A DNA stretch of 64,000 nt, taken from assembly GCA_903813345.2 (NCBI GenBank), contig CAIIXF020000005.1:22199375-22263374 (forward strand), given 5' to 3'. How positions within the stretch are numbered: the first letter of the stretch is position 1; each line of letters begins with the position of its first letter. The DNA is from Owenia fusiformis (lineage: Eukaryota > Annelida > Polychaeta > Sabellida > Oweniidae). The notes beneath the pieces were generated by a model that was not told the DNA's origin, ran no database searches, and worked only from the letters and a program-made list of their open reading frames with translations. A program made the position numbers and the translations under genes. Positions 45,540-58,694 of the stretch are shown one piece after another.

Positions 45540-48016
45540 ATTTCTAGAGCACTTCTACAGAATGGGTTACAGTCTATAAGTAGACGTTGAAATACCTTGC
45601 GGGTGAAATTGAAACTAATTTTTATGGCTGCTCGAGTCGATAAAATCTCTGATAGTGTGAGTCTTCTTAATGAACATATTTCTTATAGAAATCACTTGAC
45701 GATTATTAGAAAGCATAAAAGTGGAATCCAACTGAAATAAAAGTGAAAAACATTGCGTGTTTTTTCATCAAGTTCCTCAGATCCCCCCCTCCCCAATCTT
45801 CTACCCTTGATTGGAGTGGAGCTGCATGAGGAAATCACAAGACTTAAAGCAAGACTAAGTTGTGGGCTCCATATTCTGGGAAAATAAAATGTGCCAGTGA
45901 CACTTACAAGGAAGTCCTCATCGCTATTGTTTGAATTGAATAATTTGATCCAGAGCAAATTATTTAGATATTAGTTAAATTATTTAGGATAAATTAAGAG
46001 TAATTTGTACAATCTGAGACCATCATATGTTAGTCTCGGGTACAATGTACTCTCTTATATATAAGGACACTTGTGTTATGCCAAAAGTTTCATGCATAGC
46101 CACAAGAATGTTTCAATATAAGGTTTCATTCATTTATATCAGATAAAAAGAGAGCATTGCTTGGTAGAGAGTCTCCTTTAGGAGCTTTTGATTGAAATTA
46201 GGAGATATCTTGGTCTAGCTCATACAAGATTGCTTTGAGTGGGAGATTCATTAAGATTTTACTTTTGAAGCAATTTGACTTGTAATTTACTTAACACTGG
46301 TCTTTGGGTGGCATTTTAATTGAATCTTATTCTCACGATGTTCTCACTGACATTTTACTGCTATAAATTTGAATGAAAGTTCATAAATATTTGATCGTCC
46401 ATTCTCAGCAGTGTCAAAACTTCAACTAATACTTTGTATAAGATGTGATGGATGGGATGCACTTAATATAGACTTTCTTGGAATGATTATTTAGCGCAAA
46501 GAGTTTAATTAGAACAATTTTCGAATTTCCACATATTTAGGCAGAATGATAGCATGGATGAATTCATTATACAATACCATTTATCTTGATTTAACTATTA
46601 TTTGTAGACCAAAGACAGGTCAAAGGATTTGGAATTAACAAAATGATGATTTTAGGGTATTTAAGATTTAAGGGAGTGTCTTATGTCTAATTAGCAATAT
46701 TTGATTAAAGATTAAAGGAGAAGTTTAATTAGGAGCATGTGCTTGAATATTCTTCACAGATAATTTTAACGAAAATGTGAAATTATCCAAACTGTCATTC
46801 AAGCATTAACCCAGTAAATAGCAAAATAGAGTAAAGTGATTTTTGGTCTTGGTTTGAATTAAATGCATCAAGGTTCAATTACAAATGGATATAAAGTTAA
46901 TGCATATTTTTATAAAACAGACAATTTATTGCTGTTTCATAGTTTTATCATATTTTTATCCATGGATTTTATTGGTCTATGCTGAATAGAAGTCAATATG
47001 GAGATGATATACTAGCAGAAATTGTGTCAGTTTTAAAGTTGTTATTTTAGAGGCATTAAGGCGCTCCTAATGTGATAAAATTGATAATATCAAAATTGTC
47101 ACATCCATCAAGCCATTATGCTGTTTTTAACATTTATCTGTTCACCCATCAAATGAATGTAATTCCGAACAAACTGCTGGCATCTAGATTTTTGTTTTGA
47201 CATGTCTCAACACAATACTAAAATACCCATATAGCTTTAATCCTATTTTGTCAAACTTTTCAAAAAATGCTTTCAACTTTGATTGGTTATTGGTTTGGTT
47301 GATTATCAGATTGATTGTTTATCAGGTTGATCTATTAGGTTGATTGATTGCTATTTAAGCTGATGTGATATGTGGGAATAAAAGCTCGTGTTATTTCTTG
47401 ACAATACATGAGGTCATGTTAAAGATCTAGCGTTAGGGTTGGGGTTCAAATAGTGATGTTATACATATAGAGCAGATTGACTTCTTAGTAAATTGAAAAC
47501 TTTAAATTAAAGGTGGAGTAAATAGTGCAGAGACGTATCCAACGATAATGGACCTGGTGTCAAAATATATCGAAGTTTGGATATTTCATCAAGGCCGTAA
47601 CATCTATTTTCATTAGCTACACAGAAAACCCCCGAACGTACCTAATTTCTGCCGATATTCACATTAACTGGCAGTCTACTACTGGCATCCTAAATCCCCA
47701 GTAATCTTCTCCCGACATCGACAGAAAAAATGCTCACGTACCTTTTGATGATTTCCCGGTGATATTGTCATTGGATTCCAGCCCCAATACGGTTATATCA
47801 GACAACCGCGGTTATACATGCTGACATGCGGTCTTACCTAATCTCAGCTGCAGTAAGAATCTTAAATGGCGGAGATTCAGAAATGTTTCCAAAAACAAAA
47901 TGCGGGACATCCATCCTTTCAATTGCTTATTTAGAAGTCTATTTGCAAGTCTGATTGGTGCATGGTATTCGTTGACAAGTGCATACATTTTAAGAAAATA
48001 GGTATGGTAAAGAAGA
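45540..48016. other. Mostly featureless AT-rich sequence; possible 5' region at 47.5-47.9 kb
   Basis: From 47560 to 47900 the CpG content rises. On the minus strand three donor-like sites follow AG: ATTAG/GTAAGACC (near 47836), AAAAG/GTACGTGAG (near 47740) and ATTAG/GTACGTTCG (near 47642). They could end alternative first exons of a minus-strand transcript, but no matching downstream exon was found. The rest holds nothing I can support. Confidence 0.35.
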
Positions 48017-48022
48017 TATTAG

Positions 48023-49596
48023 CAGAGCTGTCAAGTGTCCCGCGAATGACGGGATTATCCCACGAATTTGATCAAAATTTGGCTAATTTGCGTGTCCCGC
48101 ATGTACCCACGAAGGTTCGCAAATGTCGGCATTGACCTCCGCGAATTTTCAACAATCCCTGAGGCTAAATAATTATCTTATGATATAAGAAGCTAAGTTT
48201 TTTGCGCTTTTGAGGAGTAAAGTTTACCTAATTTGAAAAGTGCTGCCAAACTTCCAGTGCATATCAGATCATCGAAGACTGCTTTTGGAAGGAGCATATA
48301 GTCCATTTATAAAACAGTGATTTTGATCCAAATAACACCATAGTTGGCTTCTCAAGGACCTATTATGCCTTTATTTGGTATCACAATAAAGAGGAAGAGT
48401 GCAATTTTCATTTTAATTACGAAAATAGGGATGTTTGTCACGAATAGTTCCAGGCCTGTCAACTGTCCTGCAATTTGCGTATTTGTCACACATTTGCTGA
48501 AGAATTTGAAGTCACGCCAGTTATTTTTGCATGACAGAAAATGTCACGCAAATAGGCATTTTACCTGGTAATTGTCAAGCAAAAATATTTCTGTAGAAAA
48601 ATTTCTAAAAAAGTTCGTCTACACAACAAAAATACGAACGCCGAAAAAAAAACGTATGCATTGCGTTCAGACTTTTCACGCGAATTAGGTATACGTCACG
48701 CATTCCGTTCGAAATTTTTCGTACCTACCCCCCCTCCCCCCACCCCCCCGTTGATGGATGTTTGAAACGCGAGTGTAGTGAGCGCGAAAAATTTGAGGTG
48801 TTCAAAATTTGGCAAGATGTAATAAAATTTAAACCAAGGTATTCAAAATTTGGATCAAGGTGTTCAGATTTGGACCAAGGTGTCCACATTTTGAGGGGAG
48901 GTGTTCAACATTTCCAAGTCACTCATGTTAGATGTTCCCAAGTTGACAGGCCTGTAGTTCCAACGTTGGCCTTTTTACTACACATGTCACGGCCTTCATC
49001 TCAGAACTGAGCAAATGTTAGCAAACGCGAGTTCCAATAAATGGACACTGATATCTCGAAAAAGAAACCTGACTCCCTATAATTTGATGTAGATTAATTG
49101 AACCCCTATATGAATAGGTACATTTTAATATATAACACTATGGGGGGTAAATGTTTCAGAGTTTCGCCATAAGTACAAAGTATTGTTCAGAATTTTTGAA
49201 TTTCGTGTTGGATTAGTACTCACACCTAAAGCGTGGTTTTTTGATAGTTTAATAATATTTCTATGCGTATTGTGTGGAATTGTGTTGACGTTTACTTAAG
49301 TTAAGTGCATTTTATTTGACACAAAATCCCGCGAATTTAGGGCACTTTGTCTAAAAAAATCTGTCCCTCTATGAAGTCTTTGGTGGTTACCCTGTTAACT
49401 GTGTTAGCGTGTTTGTCCCTTGAATTGTCCCGCGAAATCCCGCGAATTTGATCAAAATTTGACCTATTAGCGCAATCACGCAAATCCCTTAAATGTCCCG
49501 CGAATTTAGGTGGATGTCCCGCAAAATCCCGCAAATTTTTGGCCTGGGTCTAAAAAATCTGTCCCGCAAGAAAATCTTTGGGGGTTGACAGTACTG
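48023..49596. mobile_element. CAGAGCTGTCAAG element copy 2, TSD TATTAG/CATTAG, with nested insertion
   Basis: It has the same ends as 35611-36783 (CAGAGCTGTCAAGTGTCCCG and GGGGTTGACAGTACTG). The flanks are TATTAG (48017-48022) and CATTAG (49597-49602), one mismatch in six. It is interrupted at ATAGTTCC by the element 48451-48954. Compared with copy 1, part of the right-hand TCCCGC repeat region is deleted near 49321. Confidence 0.83.
48451..48954. mobile_element. CAGGCCTGTCAAC element, 504 bp, 6-bp TSD TAGTTC
   Basis: It starts CAGGCCTGTCAACTGTCCTG and ends AAGTTGACAGGCCTG. TAGTTC is duplicated (48445-48450, 48955-48960); the uninterrupted host sequence in copy 1 (ATAGTTCCAACGTTGG) shows the empty site. 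Its second half carries a local tandem of GGTGTTCA words (48795-48915), recalling the CAGTAAAAC MITEs. Confidence 0.87.
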
Positions 49597-49908
49597 CATT
49601 AGGCACGTTGCACTAACAGCTCGGGAAAGGTAAAATGATTCGCAAATTTCTTCTATGGTCTTTATTGAACCTTCAATCGGAAATGTATTCTAATTGTATT
49701 TTTACTGTTGTATTATAAGAAAGCACTATTCTTATTGAAACACTTGCATTTCAAGAAGCTTTTCAATTACAAAAGTTGATTGCCAACATTATAGTAGTAC
49801 TAATGTATTTTGTAAATAAGAAAAAAGAAAGCAATACTTTTTCAAAATCAAATATGATTTTAGATTGTAAGTACACACAAATAGTAAAATTATGTTTAAT
49901 TTTTGGGT

Positions 49909-50915
49909 TGTATTCTCTTCAGTTGGTTCTATTTTATAAAAAGATCTGATCCTGGTAGTATTCTCTTCAGTTGGTTCTATTTTATAAACTCTTGAATTGA
50001 CCTTGTAATATAAACAGATCTGGTCCTGGTTGTATTCTCTTCAGTTGGTTCTTTTTTATAAACAGATCTGATCCTGGTTGTATTCTCTTCAGTTGGTTCT
50101 ATTTTATAAACAGATCTGATCCTGGTTGTATTCTCTTCAGTTGGTTCTATTTTATAAACAGATCTGATCCTGGTAGTATTCTCTTCAGTTGGTTCTATTT
50201 TATAAACTCTTGAATTGACCTTGTAATATAAACAGATCTGGTCCTGGTTGTATTCTCTTCAGTTGGTTCTTTTTTATAAACAGATCTGATCCTGGTTGTA
50301 TTCTCTTCAGTTGGTTCTATTTTATAAACAGATCTGATCCTGGTTGTATTCTCTTCAGTTGGTTCTATTTTATAAACAGATCTGATCCTGGTTGTATTCT
50401 CTTCAGTTGGTTCTATTTTATAAACAGATCTGATCCTGGTTGTATTCTCTTCAGTTGGTTCTATTTTATAAACAGATCTGGTCCTGGTTGTATTCTCTTC
50501 AGTTGGTTCTATTTTATAAACAGATCTGATCCTGGTTTTATTCTCTTCAGTTGGTTCTATTTTATAAACAGATCTGATCCTGGTTGTATTCTCTTCAGTT
50601 GGTTCTATTTTATAAACAGATCTGATCCTGGTTGTATTCTCTTCAGTTGGTTCTATTTTATAAACAGATCTGGTCCTGGTTGTATTCTCTTCAGTTGGTT
50701 CTATTTTATAAACAGATCTGATCCTGGTTGTATTCTCTTCAGTTGGTTCTATTTTATAAACAGATCTGATCCTGGTTGTATTCTCTTCAGTTGGTTCTAT
50801 TTTATAAACAGATCTGGTCCTGGTTGTATTCTCTTCAGTTGGTTCTATTTTATAAACAGATCTGGTCCTGGTTGTATTCTCTTCAGTTGGTTCTATTTTA
50901 TAAACTCTTGAATTG
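49909..50915. repeat. 48-bp satellite, about 20 units
   Basis: The unit is TTGGTTCTATTTTATAAACA then GATCTGATCCTGGTTGTATT then CTCTTCAG, with a period of 48 bases (for example TCAGTTGG at 50041 and 50089). Units are nearly identical, with A/G and T/A variants. A longer variant with ACTCTTGAATTGACCTTGTA occurs near 49985 and 50203, 218 bases apart, so a higher-order block was duplicated. ACTCTTGAATTG also closes the array. Each unit holds an AGATCT site and a TATTCTCTTCAG acceptor-like site. Stops occur in all frames. Confidence 0.9.
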
Positions 50916-53017
50916 GTGGGAATACCGTTTAGTGAAATATTAGTGTAAGAGGTATCTCTGTACTAACTAACTAAGAAAATGAAAAATGAGTCAACATTTG
51001 CAGATTGTGTAAAATTACTCCAAAATTGACAGTGTAGCAACTGTATACAGTTATTTTCCCACTTGTCAGGATAACCATTTTACAAGTTGGCATAAATTTT
51101 ACAAAAGGGTCATGACTCTCCCAGCTTAATATTTTACTTTGGTCACTTATATAGCATATAATATCTCATTAATATTTGAAGGAGATGTCTGGTTTTAAAT
51201 CTATGCTTTTTAATTAGGGAATATGCATTCCATGGTTGTTAATTTCATTCTGTACTATAATCTGTACTCTTCAGTTTATTTTGCATTTTAAACCGATGTG
51301 GTGATATATTTCTTGTAAGATATAAAATAGGTTATTGTGATCACTGAACGTAAATAAAAACCTAACTGTATACTGGTGATTGGCTGGAAGGTGTAATACT
51401 AATTTTCCCATAAATTCTATCAGAGAAACATTCACAGTGTAAACTATATCTATACCAAGAGAGATGAATTTCCTTCAAAAGAATATCTGTCTACTTATAC
51501 TATTTCATCTCAATTTGATTAAAGTATTTAGTTTCATTTGTTTTTCTATATGTTTTAGAGCATACATAGCAACCCCATGTATACATTTGTACTTTATTGC
51601 AGTACTTTATTTTACATTTTAAAAACATGACCCATGATTATTTATTTTAAAGTATCTGCCATCAGGGAGGGATGAATAATCCCAGTTATATCCCTGGAGT
51701 GGTAATTAAACCAATAATACCAGGTTAATTGAGAAAATGAAAAATTCTTTTGAAAGATGATATGAAAACATGACAAGGTGAAGAAACTAAATCTTATAAT
51801 CATGACATTACTGATTGATAAATTCTTGTAATACGGGTTTTAAATACAATTTACTCATTACAGACCAGGGCACAACCCTTAGAAATGGTAACTAGAAAAA
51901 CAGCAAGTCCCAAGAGAAGGTTGGCGATAGGCATCTGTAACAAATTCTTATAACTTCCAATAACTTAACAAATACTCTTTAGACTGACTTTAATTTTTTT
52001 CAAAATCATCTAAAAGTTTTCAGAAGTTCAAATTTGACTTTTAGATTTAAGATTTGGCCTTTGATGACCTTCCCAAGGTAAAAAAGGTTTAAAAGGTCAA
52101 AAAGGTATTTCTCAACTTGCTCAACTCAATTGACCATTTTTTTCAAATTTATCTTCAAGTTCTCAAAAATTCAAATCTGACTATTGATAAAGGTTTGACC
52201 TTAAATGACCTTCTCAAGGTCAGAAAAGATTCATAATATTGTGATTAGGTGGTGACTTTTTGTCATGTCAGTGCCTTGTTTATCAATGTCATCTTATTTC
52301 TTGACCATAGTCCTTTGACAACAAGGCATTGGCACATGACATTTTAGTAATTTTATGAAATAAGAGCCATTTTGAATTCAGCAGTCATTTTTGGGAATTC
52401 CTTCTTTAGCAGATTTCTTTGTCCATAAGGGATCAGCAAATAAAATTTGAACCAAGTCCATCAACTGTTATTTTTGAACAAAATGAAAAATGAACAAACA
52501 GAGAGAGGGACAGCTTCTCTTTGTTCATTGGTACAGTAATTGGTCTTACACTGCATGTCTAACCTCTGTTTATAGTACCCCTCCATTCTCTTACACAAGG
52601 TAATATCTTATGATTAAGAAAATTCATGTTCCAATTAAGCAGTAAAAACTCATTGTTGTGTAAAATTACTATTTGAGAAATTTCACATTTTCGATGACAT
52701 GCTATAAATGAGCTTCATCATGATGGTGCAGACCTGAATGTACTGCTAAGAAATCAGAAAAATTGGTGATAACAAGCTTTTCTCTGAAAGTCAATAGAGT
52801 TATGTATCTGGTGAAACTTCCAGATGTTGGTGATCATTAAATTGTTTGTCATATGACCAAATTTCAAAAATATTCCTTCATCACTTACAGAGTTATTCCA
52901 TGTTTGTCTGGCTATAATTTTGGTGATATCCTGTGTGTGAAAGAAGGAACTTCTACTTTGAGTAGTTTTTAACATGAAATGCTTTTATATTTAACCTATA
53001 ATTATCTTATTCTCCAG
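50916..53017. other. Intergenic/intronic sequence with one repeat copy (51925-52235)
   Basis: 51925-52235 matches the module at 7920-8520 (CATCTGTAACAAATTCTTAT, CAAAATCATCTAAAAGTTTT, TGACCTT...AAGGTCA). The remainder is AT-rich and without recognised genes. Confidence 0.55.
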
Positions 53018-53118
53018 GAACCAATATGGATGCCCTACCTTCGTACATTATGATACTTGACCCGCTGGAAATGTTGCTGTACCATATACAAATGTCTGTA
53101 GCTACCCGGAACAACAAT
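53018..53118 (+). CDS. Internal exon of an unrecognised + strand gene
   Basis: It is flanked by a strong acceptor (ATTATCTTATTCTCCAG) and a consensus donor (GTAAGTAAAGG). Only one frame is open through its 101 bases. It begins with the last two bases of a codon and reads TNMDALPSYIMILDPLEMLL, then YHIQMSVATRNNN, ending on a codon boundary. The peptide looks coding (amphipathic, no low complexity), but I recognise no family. The start phase would fit a preceding exon ending in one base, such as the one proposed near 27813. The ATG inside could alternatively be a start codon. Confidence 0.55.
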
Positions 53119-56100
53119 GTAAGTAAAGGCTCTATAATTTTTGTCTTGGTCTTACTGATTCAAGGTGTCAGAGACTCTAGGAGTCATTAATACTTTACGG
53201 ATTAGAGACTTTGGGGTAAAATATACTAGGGGTCATACTAGGGGATACTTTGGGATCAGAGACTTTTTGGGGGTAGATACTTTGGGGGTCAAAGATTTAG
53301 GAAGAAGGAGACACTGAAGAGTCTGAAACAAAATACAAAAACAATAATCTAAAAAAGTAATCTACAAAATAGCACTACAATATAAAAATACATCATTATA
53401 AATATTCTAGCTAAAAAAGAAAATCACTTCGAGAATAATAGCAAAAATTTTGTCATATCATTTGAATTGTGTATCTCAAATTGCTGAAAACTTTCAAAGT
53501 AAACTCACTGAACTTGTCATATCACCGATGGGATTTGCAATTATCTGATTTTTCACATTGTCAAATTAGAATTACATACTGCACTTGTAATTAACAATCA
53601 TTCCAGCAAATGCTTCTAGTCACAATCAGGAAAATATGACTAACCAAAAATTTCTAAAAATGATGTCATATTGATTGATCAGTAACAAAAGATCAAAGGC
53701 CAGCAATAAAAAATATGCATACTATAGTATATAGAGGAGGAAACCATTATTTTTAGTGCTTGATTGACCAACTGATCTTAATGTTAAATGTGAGGGATTG
53801 TTAATTCTTAATCGAATGTAATTAATCAGAGATGGGATTTGAAGTTCTATTTTGATAGATAATAGAAAGAGAAAATGTGTGCAACTTTTCATGATAAAAT
53901 CAAATTCAGTGTTTGTTCATTTGGTAAAGCTAAATTATGCGAAGTAGTGTGAAATACATTCATTTTTTTACAATTCTATTTCCAAAATATTAATATCAAG
54001 ATAAAAAGGTGTTTTCAAGGAATGAGTGAAAGGGACCATATGTAGTATTTTTCAAAATGTTAAACCTATTTACTCAAAAGAGAATCTTCTTTTTATGATT
54101 TTATTGCTTTTATTTCTTCAAAAGTAGAATGGGATTGAAAGTCTAGTTTTGAAGGCTAGAACCGATGACCAAAATTATGCTGAAAACAATGGATAGCATG
54201 ATTTTTCCCTATGGGAAAATAACATGGGATATGTGGTTTTTAACTTTATCGCATACCTGTCTCCTTTTAAGAAGTTGTTAATATAGTGTAGAAGAAACTT
54301 ATATTTATAACTAAATTAAGAAAATTAAATTAAATTGAGAAAAACAAAAACCTTTTTTTTTAGAAAACAAGCCTAACATTTTGAAAAAGTGACAAGGTGG
54401 TCCTTACCTATAATTTTTCAGAGAGTTTGATTAATATTTTTATTATCATGCTGGTGACTTCACTTCAAAGAAAACATATTGTTTTGATAAAAATCACTGT
54501 ATTTATGGCCAGAAAGTACTCATGGTAAAAGATATGACTGTCCAAAACCACTTACAATACTACACATGGAGCTTTCTTAATAACTGATGTTTGTTTGTTT
54601 GACATTGACAATATTAAGTTGCTGAACATTTTAAATTTTAGAATATTAGAAATGAAAAAAGATATAATACTGGAAACACAGATCAGAAATAAAAAAAATC
54701 CAACACGATGCCAAAATAATTGTAGGATTACTACAAGATGGTGGTACCCTAGGATACTACGCCTCAATTATCTGCTGTCAAATCTAAAGAAGTAACTACG
54801 AGAAAGAAATCCAATTAAAAACTGCCAAAATGGTTAACAGTTTATCTGATTCTCATATGATTTGGACAAATTGGTTTCCAACTTTTGACTTTTCTATCTT
54901 GTATTTTATCTTATTGTTTTCCATTTACTTGACCAGATGGGCCCAAATTGACCATTTTATAATTAATGTTGTCTTTAATCAACGATTCCCAAGTTTTTAT
55001 AGACTCAGACATTTTTTATAGACTCAGAAAGTGTATGAAATTTACATGGATGTACCAAGGAAGTGTTTTAACTTGGAGAATTGCTAAGCCATCTTCTGAT
55101 AAGATTTAGCTATCAATTGTTTGTCAAAATAACCAGAACAAGATAAACACTCATTTATTTCAATGTTCAAATCATAACAAGGTTTTGTTTCAAGAATAAA
55201 ATAGTAATTAGCCCCTTTTGTATATTCTATTAGGTGGCCATCTGTGCATCTTGAATAAAATTTAGCACTTTTAGGTGGAATTAGTGTCATAGGATTTGCA
55301 CAATAAGCAACAATTCAGAAACAAAGATTCATAAAATTTAGAAAAATGCAAATATGAATTGCTATGTTATATGGAGCATTTTACAGCCTTTTTCGATAAA
55401 TAAATGAATAAACAAACAAACAAACAAACAAACAAACAAAGAAACAATTTTATTTATCACCTTACCTGTACCTTCTTCCTTTTAATTGGTACTGGTCAGA
55501 ATGGAGGGATATTTATATCCAAGTATAGTTTGTCTTTAACTGATAATAAGGTTGAAGGAACAGTCTGTCTTTGAAATGATGATAAGGTTCAAGACTTTAT
55601 GTTGATAAATTCTCCATCAGGGATGTCTCTACATGTTTTACATTTCCTTTCTTGCTTCAACAAATGCTTAATTACAGTTTCATTAATAAGTTTCTCATCA
55701 GTCTACATAGCAGGATAAACTGTTGCATAGGTGTTCAGTAAATTGTGTTTTACTGTGTGGTTATGACATGAGAATCTTTGAGAAAATAGTCGGTTATGTT
55801 TTAAAATACAAAATAGAGGACAAAGTAAGGAAAAAATCAAGGAATACCATAAATACACATGAAAAACATATCCTCAATTACAGTATTCTCTCGAAATAAC
55901 ACACAGTGAGTTTACCACATTCTCCTGAAGGAGATGTCTCAAATGACAAAAATCCCTGGGGATTTGTGAAAAATAAATATATAGGCTATTATAATGGGGT
56001 GTTTCATGATTTTCCCCTTTAAACCTTGACTCACTCCAACTAGATAACATAATATCATATCTTGATGTTTTCCTCATGTATTTATGGATCTGCTGAATGT

Positions 56101-56390
56101 GTTTCCGTGGGTTAATTGACATATACGCATGAATATCAATGATAAAACATCCACTCCAATTCTTCCGAGCGGGCGCCATTTTGGAAATTGACGGCAATAT
56201 CCGAGTCACAACCAAGTCAAAATCTAATGCACCATTCAAAGGTGTGCGTGGGATCCCCCCACGCAGGCATAGATGGGGAATTTGACAAAAAAAATTGGCC
56301 TGTCTAATTCCTTACCCTGGGGCCAAATAAATGTGTCAATTTCCCCACCCTGGGGACAATAAATCTGGTCAAATATTCCCAACTCCCTAC
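53119..56390. other. Probable intron, AT-rich
   Basis: No exon or clear mobile element was recognised. A (AAAC)n microsatellite lies at about 55407-55444. From 56270 to 56395 the words CCCTGGGG and CCCTACCCTG recur in a C-rich patch before the promoter-like module. Confidence 0.5.
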
Positions 56391-56397
56391 CCTGCGC

Positions 56398-56706
56398 GCA
56401 GAGTCTAGTTAAACTACACTCTGCCTCGTAGAGACCATCAGTTTAGTAGCCCTGCCCCCAGGACGGGTACCAGTGACAGTTTGGGTAATAAATCACTTCT
56501 GACCTACTGTACACGCTGACTTTTCTTCCATCAATCAGCGAGCTTGAAGAAACATACGCCAAATGCGTGCTAATTAAATATGCACATGTCATTGGTCAAT
56601 TCCTGGCTCAACGATGACGTCAGAAGGAATGACCATATATAGTACGTCGGTCAAATTTGGCCGACGAACACTGGATTGGCGCAGCGCGGTGAGTTCACAG
56701 GTTATA
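56398..56706 (+). promoter_or_regulatory. Dispersed promoter-like module, copy B
   Basis: In order on the plus strand: a 27-bp near-palindrome (56398-56424), a CCTGCCCCC box, CCAAT-type boxes (ATCAATCAGCGAG, TCATTGGTCAATT), a CRE TGACGTCA (56615-56622), TATA-like CCATATATAG (56633-56642), a 50-base exon-like stretch (TCGGTCAAATTTGGCCGACG...) and a donor GTGAGTTCAC near 56690. It is the inverted counterpart of 34400-34692. The order is what a real promoter plus untranslated first exon would show. Confidence 0.55.
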
Positions 56707-56709
56707 TGA

Positions 56710-58690
56710 AAAGTGTGTTTTTCAGTGATTTTTATAATTCTTACACAATTCAACTGCACATTAATCAGCAGGTTGAATATTTATATCGTCATAGTTACAT
56801 ATCATTTTATGGTCAGAGGTTCTAACATTCTCACAATTTCATTGAGATCAGTCACAACATTTGAACTTTTCCCATTATATTATGTAATATGTGTGGAGTT
56901 GGTGCAAGATAACTGGGTACAACTATGTTTCTCACCTCTTTCATTGAAAGAGTCGGTATATAACATTTGAACTTTTCCCATATTTGCTTGTAGGGTGTAA
57001 AAAATGGGTAAAAAGTTGATCGCAGGTACTTACTTCATTTACATTCCATTGCAGAATCAGTATAAAGCATTTGAACTTTTCCCATAATATTTGTTTAATT
57101 TTTGTATACCCATTGAGTTGAACGCAGGTGATCACAGGGGCACAGGACTTTTATAACATTCCGTTACTAAAGACATTTTCCTAAAAATTGCTGAAACCTA
57201 TAAAATTAATCTAAAATAGATTAAAATATTATTTGACAATTTTTAGTTTGATTCCCCATGTAGCATACACTGATGCACTGAGAGCCTGAAGTGAACAGTT
57301 AGGAAGATACTGTTTCAATTTATGAGTTTCAATTTGCTAGAATAAATCTTACAGCTGCGTTTTGTGGTAGTTCCCACTGGGGTCATGTTATCATATGGTA
57401 TCAGGGGTCCACGACCTCTGACATACCCTGGTTGAGAACTCGGAAACCCATGTTGAACTGTTGATATAGGTTACCTTTTAAAATTCTGAATAAATAAATA
57501 ATAATAATAATTTTGCCTATTTTAAGTATAAATCCCGCATTGGCTTTCGTGAAAATACAGATTGTCAGAATGACAATAAATATGACAACAAAAGAAAAAA
57601 GAAAGAACCAAGATTGTTTTCCTTTCAATTCCACATTACTAGCAGAGTGTTAGACCCTCACCAAGAACTATTTATGCAGCATGACAACTGGTGTGTTGGT
57701 GTGCTCTGCACTGTTGTTTTCCTATGTCTCCAACGGATGCAAGGCCACTGCAGAATACATCACCCCCTAGTGAGTAACTGACAGATGTATGAGGTTTTGC
57801 TCCCCCCTCCTGTTATACCACATCAGTCATCCTTTCTGACTGCATAATGTTCTTGGAGATGTCCATTCTCTTGTTCTTATTTCAACTATTTCTCTCTAAA
57901 TACTGAATGAAGTACATTATTTAATTGTAATGTTACACAACTTAATACTTTATGGCTTTTTACTCTATTCCTTGCTAATTCCTCTATTTTATATTTTAAA
58001 ACATGACCACCATGATGTTTAAGTCCTGGCAGGAGACTTTATGGTTATATGCTCCTACTGGGATGTGATAGATGCGATCTACCTGAGATTAGGATACTCT
58101 CTTGCGGAAATGTATCTATGAAAAAAGTGTTTATTTATCTATGAGGATATAAAGATAACAAAAAGTGATGTGATCATGATAATGATGATAGATAATGACT
58201 TCCCTGCATAAGCAGCAGGCAATGGACGATTTCACCGGTTGTTTTCACAAAATCGCCTGTTGTTCTTAAGGATTTTTCAACTTTTCCATGTTAAATTTAT
58301 GATTTCTATATGATTTGAAACTCGCATCATAATATGCGAAATATGCATCATCATATGCAAAACCTGCATCATCGTATGCGATTTTCAATCATTCACACAC
58401 GCACTGGTTCTATCAAGTGTCACACAAAGAGTTACACTTGACTCGAATCACTTTGCAAAAATCTAAAGAAATGTTCTGTCACACGGTTTGTGTTATAAGT
58501 AGCATAGAGTACTGAAAGAATTACATACAGATCAAAGTAAATTTCGAACGAACGTGTCAATTTTACACACGCATTGAGTCCAAACTCGCATAGGATGGTT
58601 CCCACTCGCATAGGCTGTCACTAACAACTTGCACCTCACATAGGTGCGAGATTTGAGTCACAAGACATTTACATCCTGGTCAGTTCTACA
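56710..58690. other. Intergenic/intronic sequence with short direct repeats
   Basis: CATTTGAACTTTTCCCAT is repeated three times (56859, 56963, 57068). From 58320 to 58640 the words GCATCATCATATGC and CTCGCATAGG recur. No exon was found. Confidence 0.45.
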
Positions 58691-58694
58691 ATAC

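Noticed and set aside
45692-45958. 88-codon minus-strand frame with a GTAAGT donor inside
   Set aside because: No acceptor or start codon in phase upstream and no domain.
49909-50915. CRISPR-like regular array
   Set aside because: Units are contiguous without unique spacers; it is a eukaryotic satellite.
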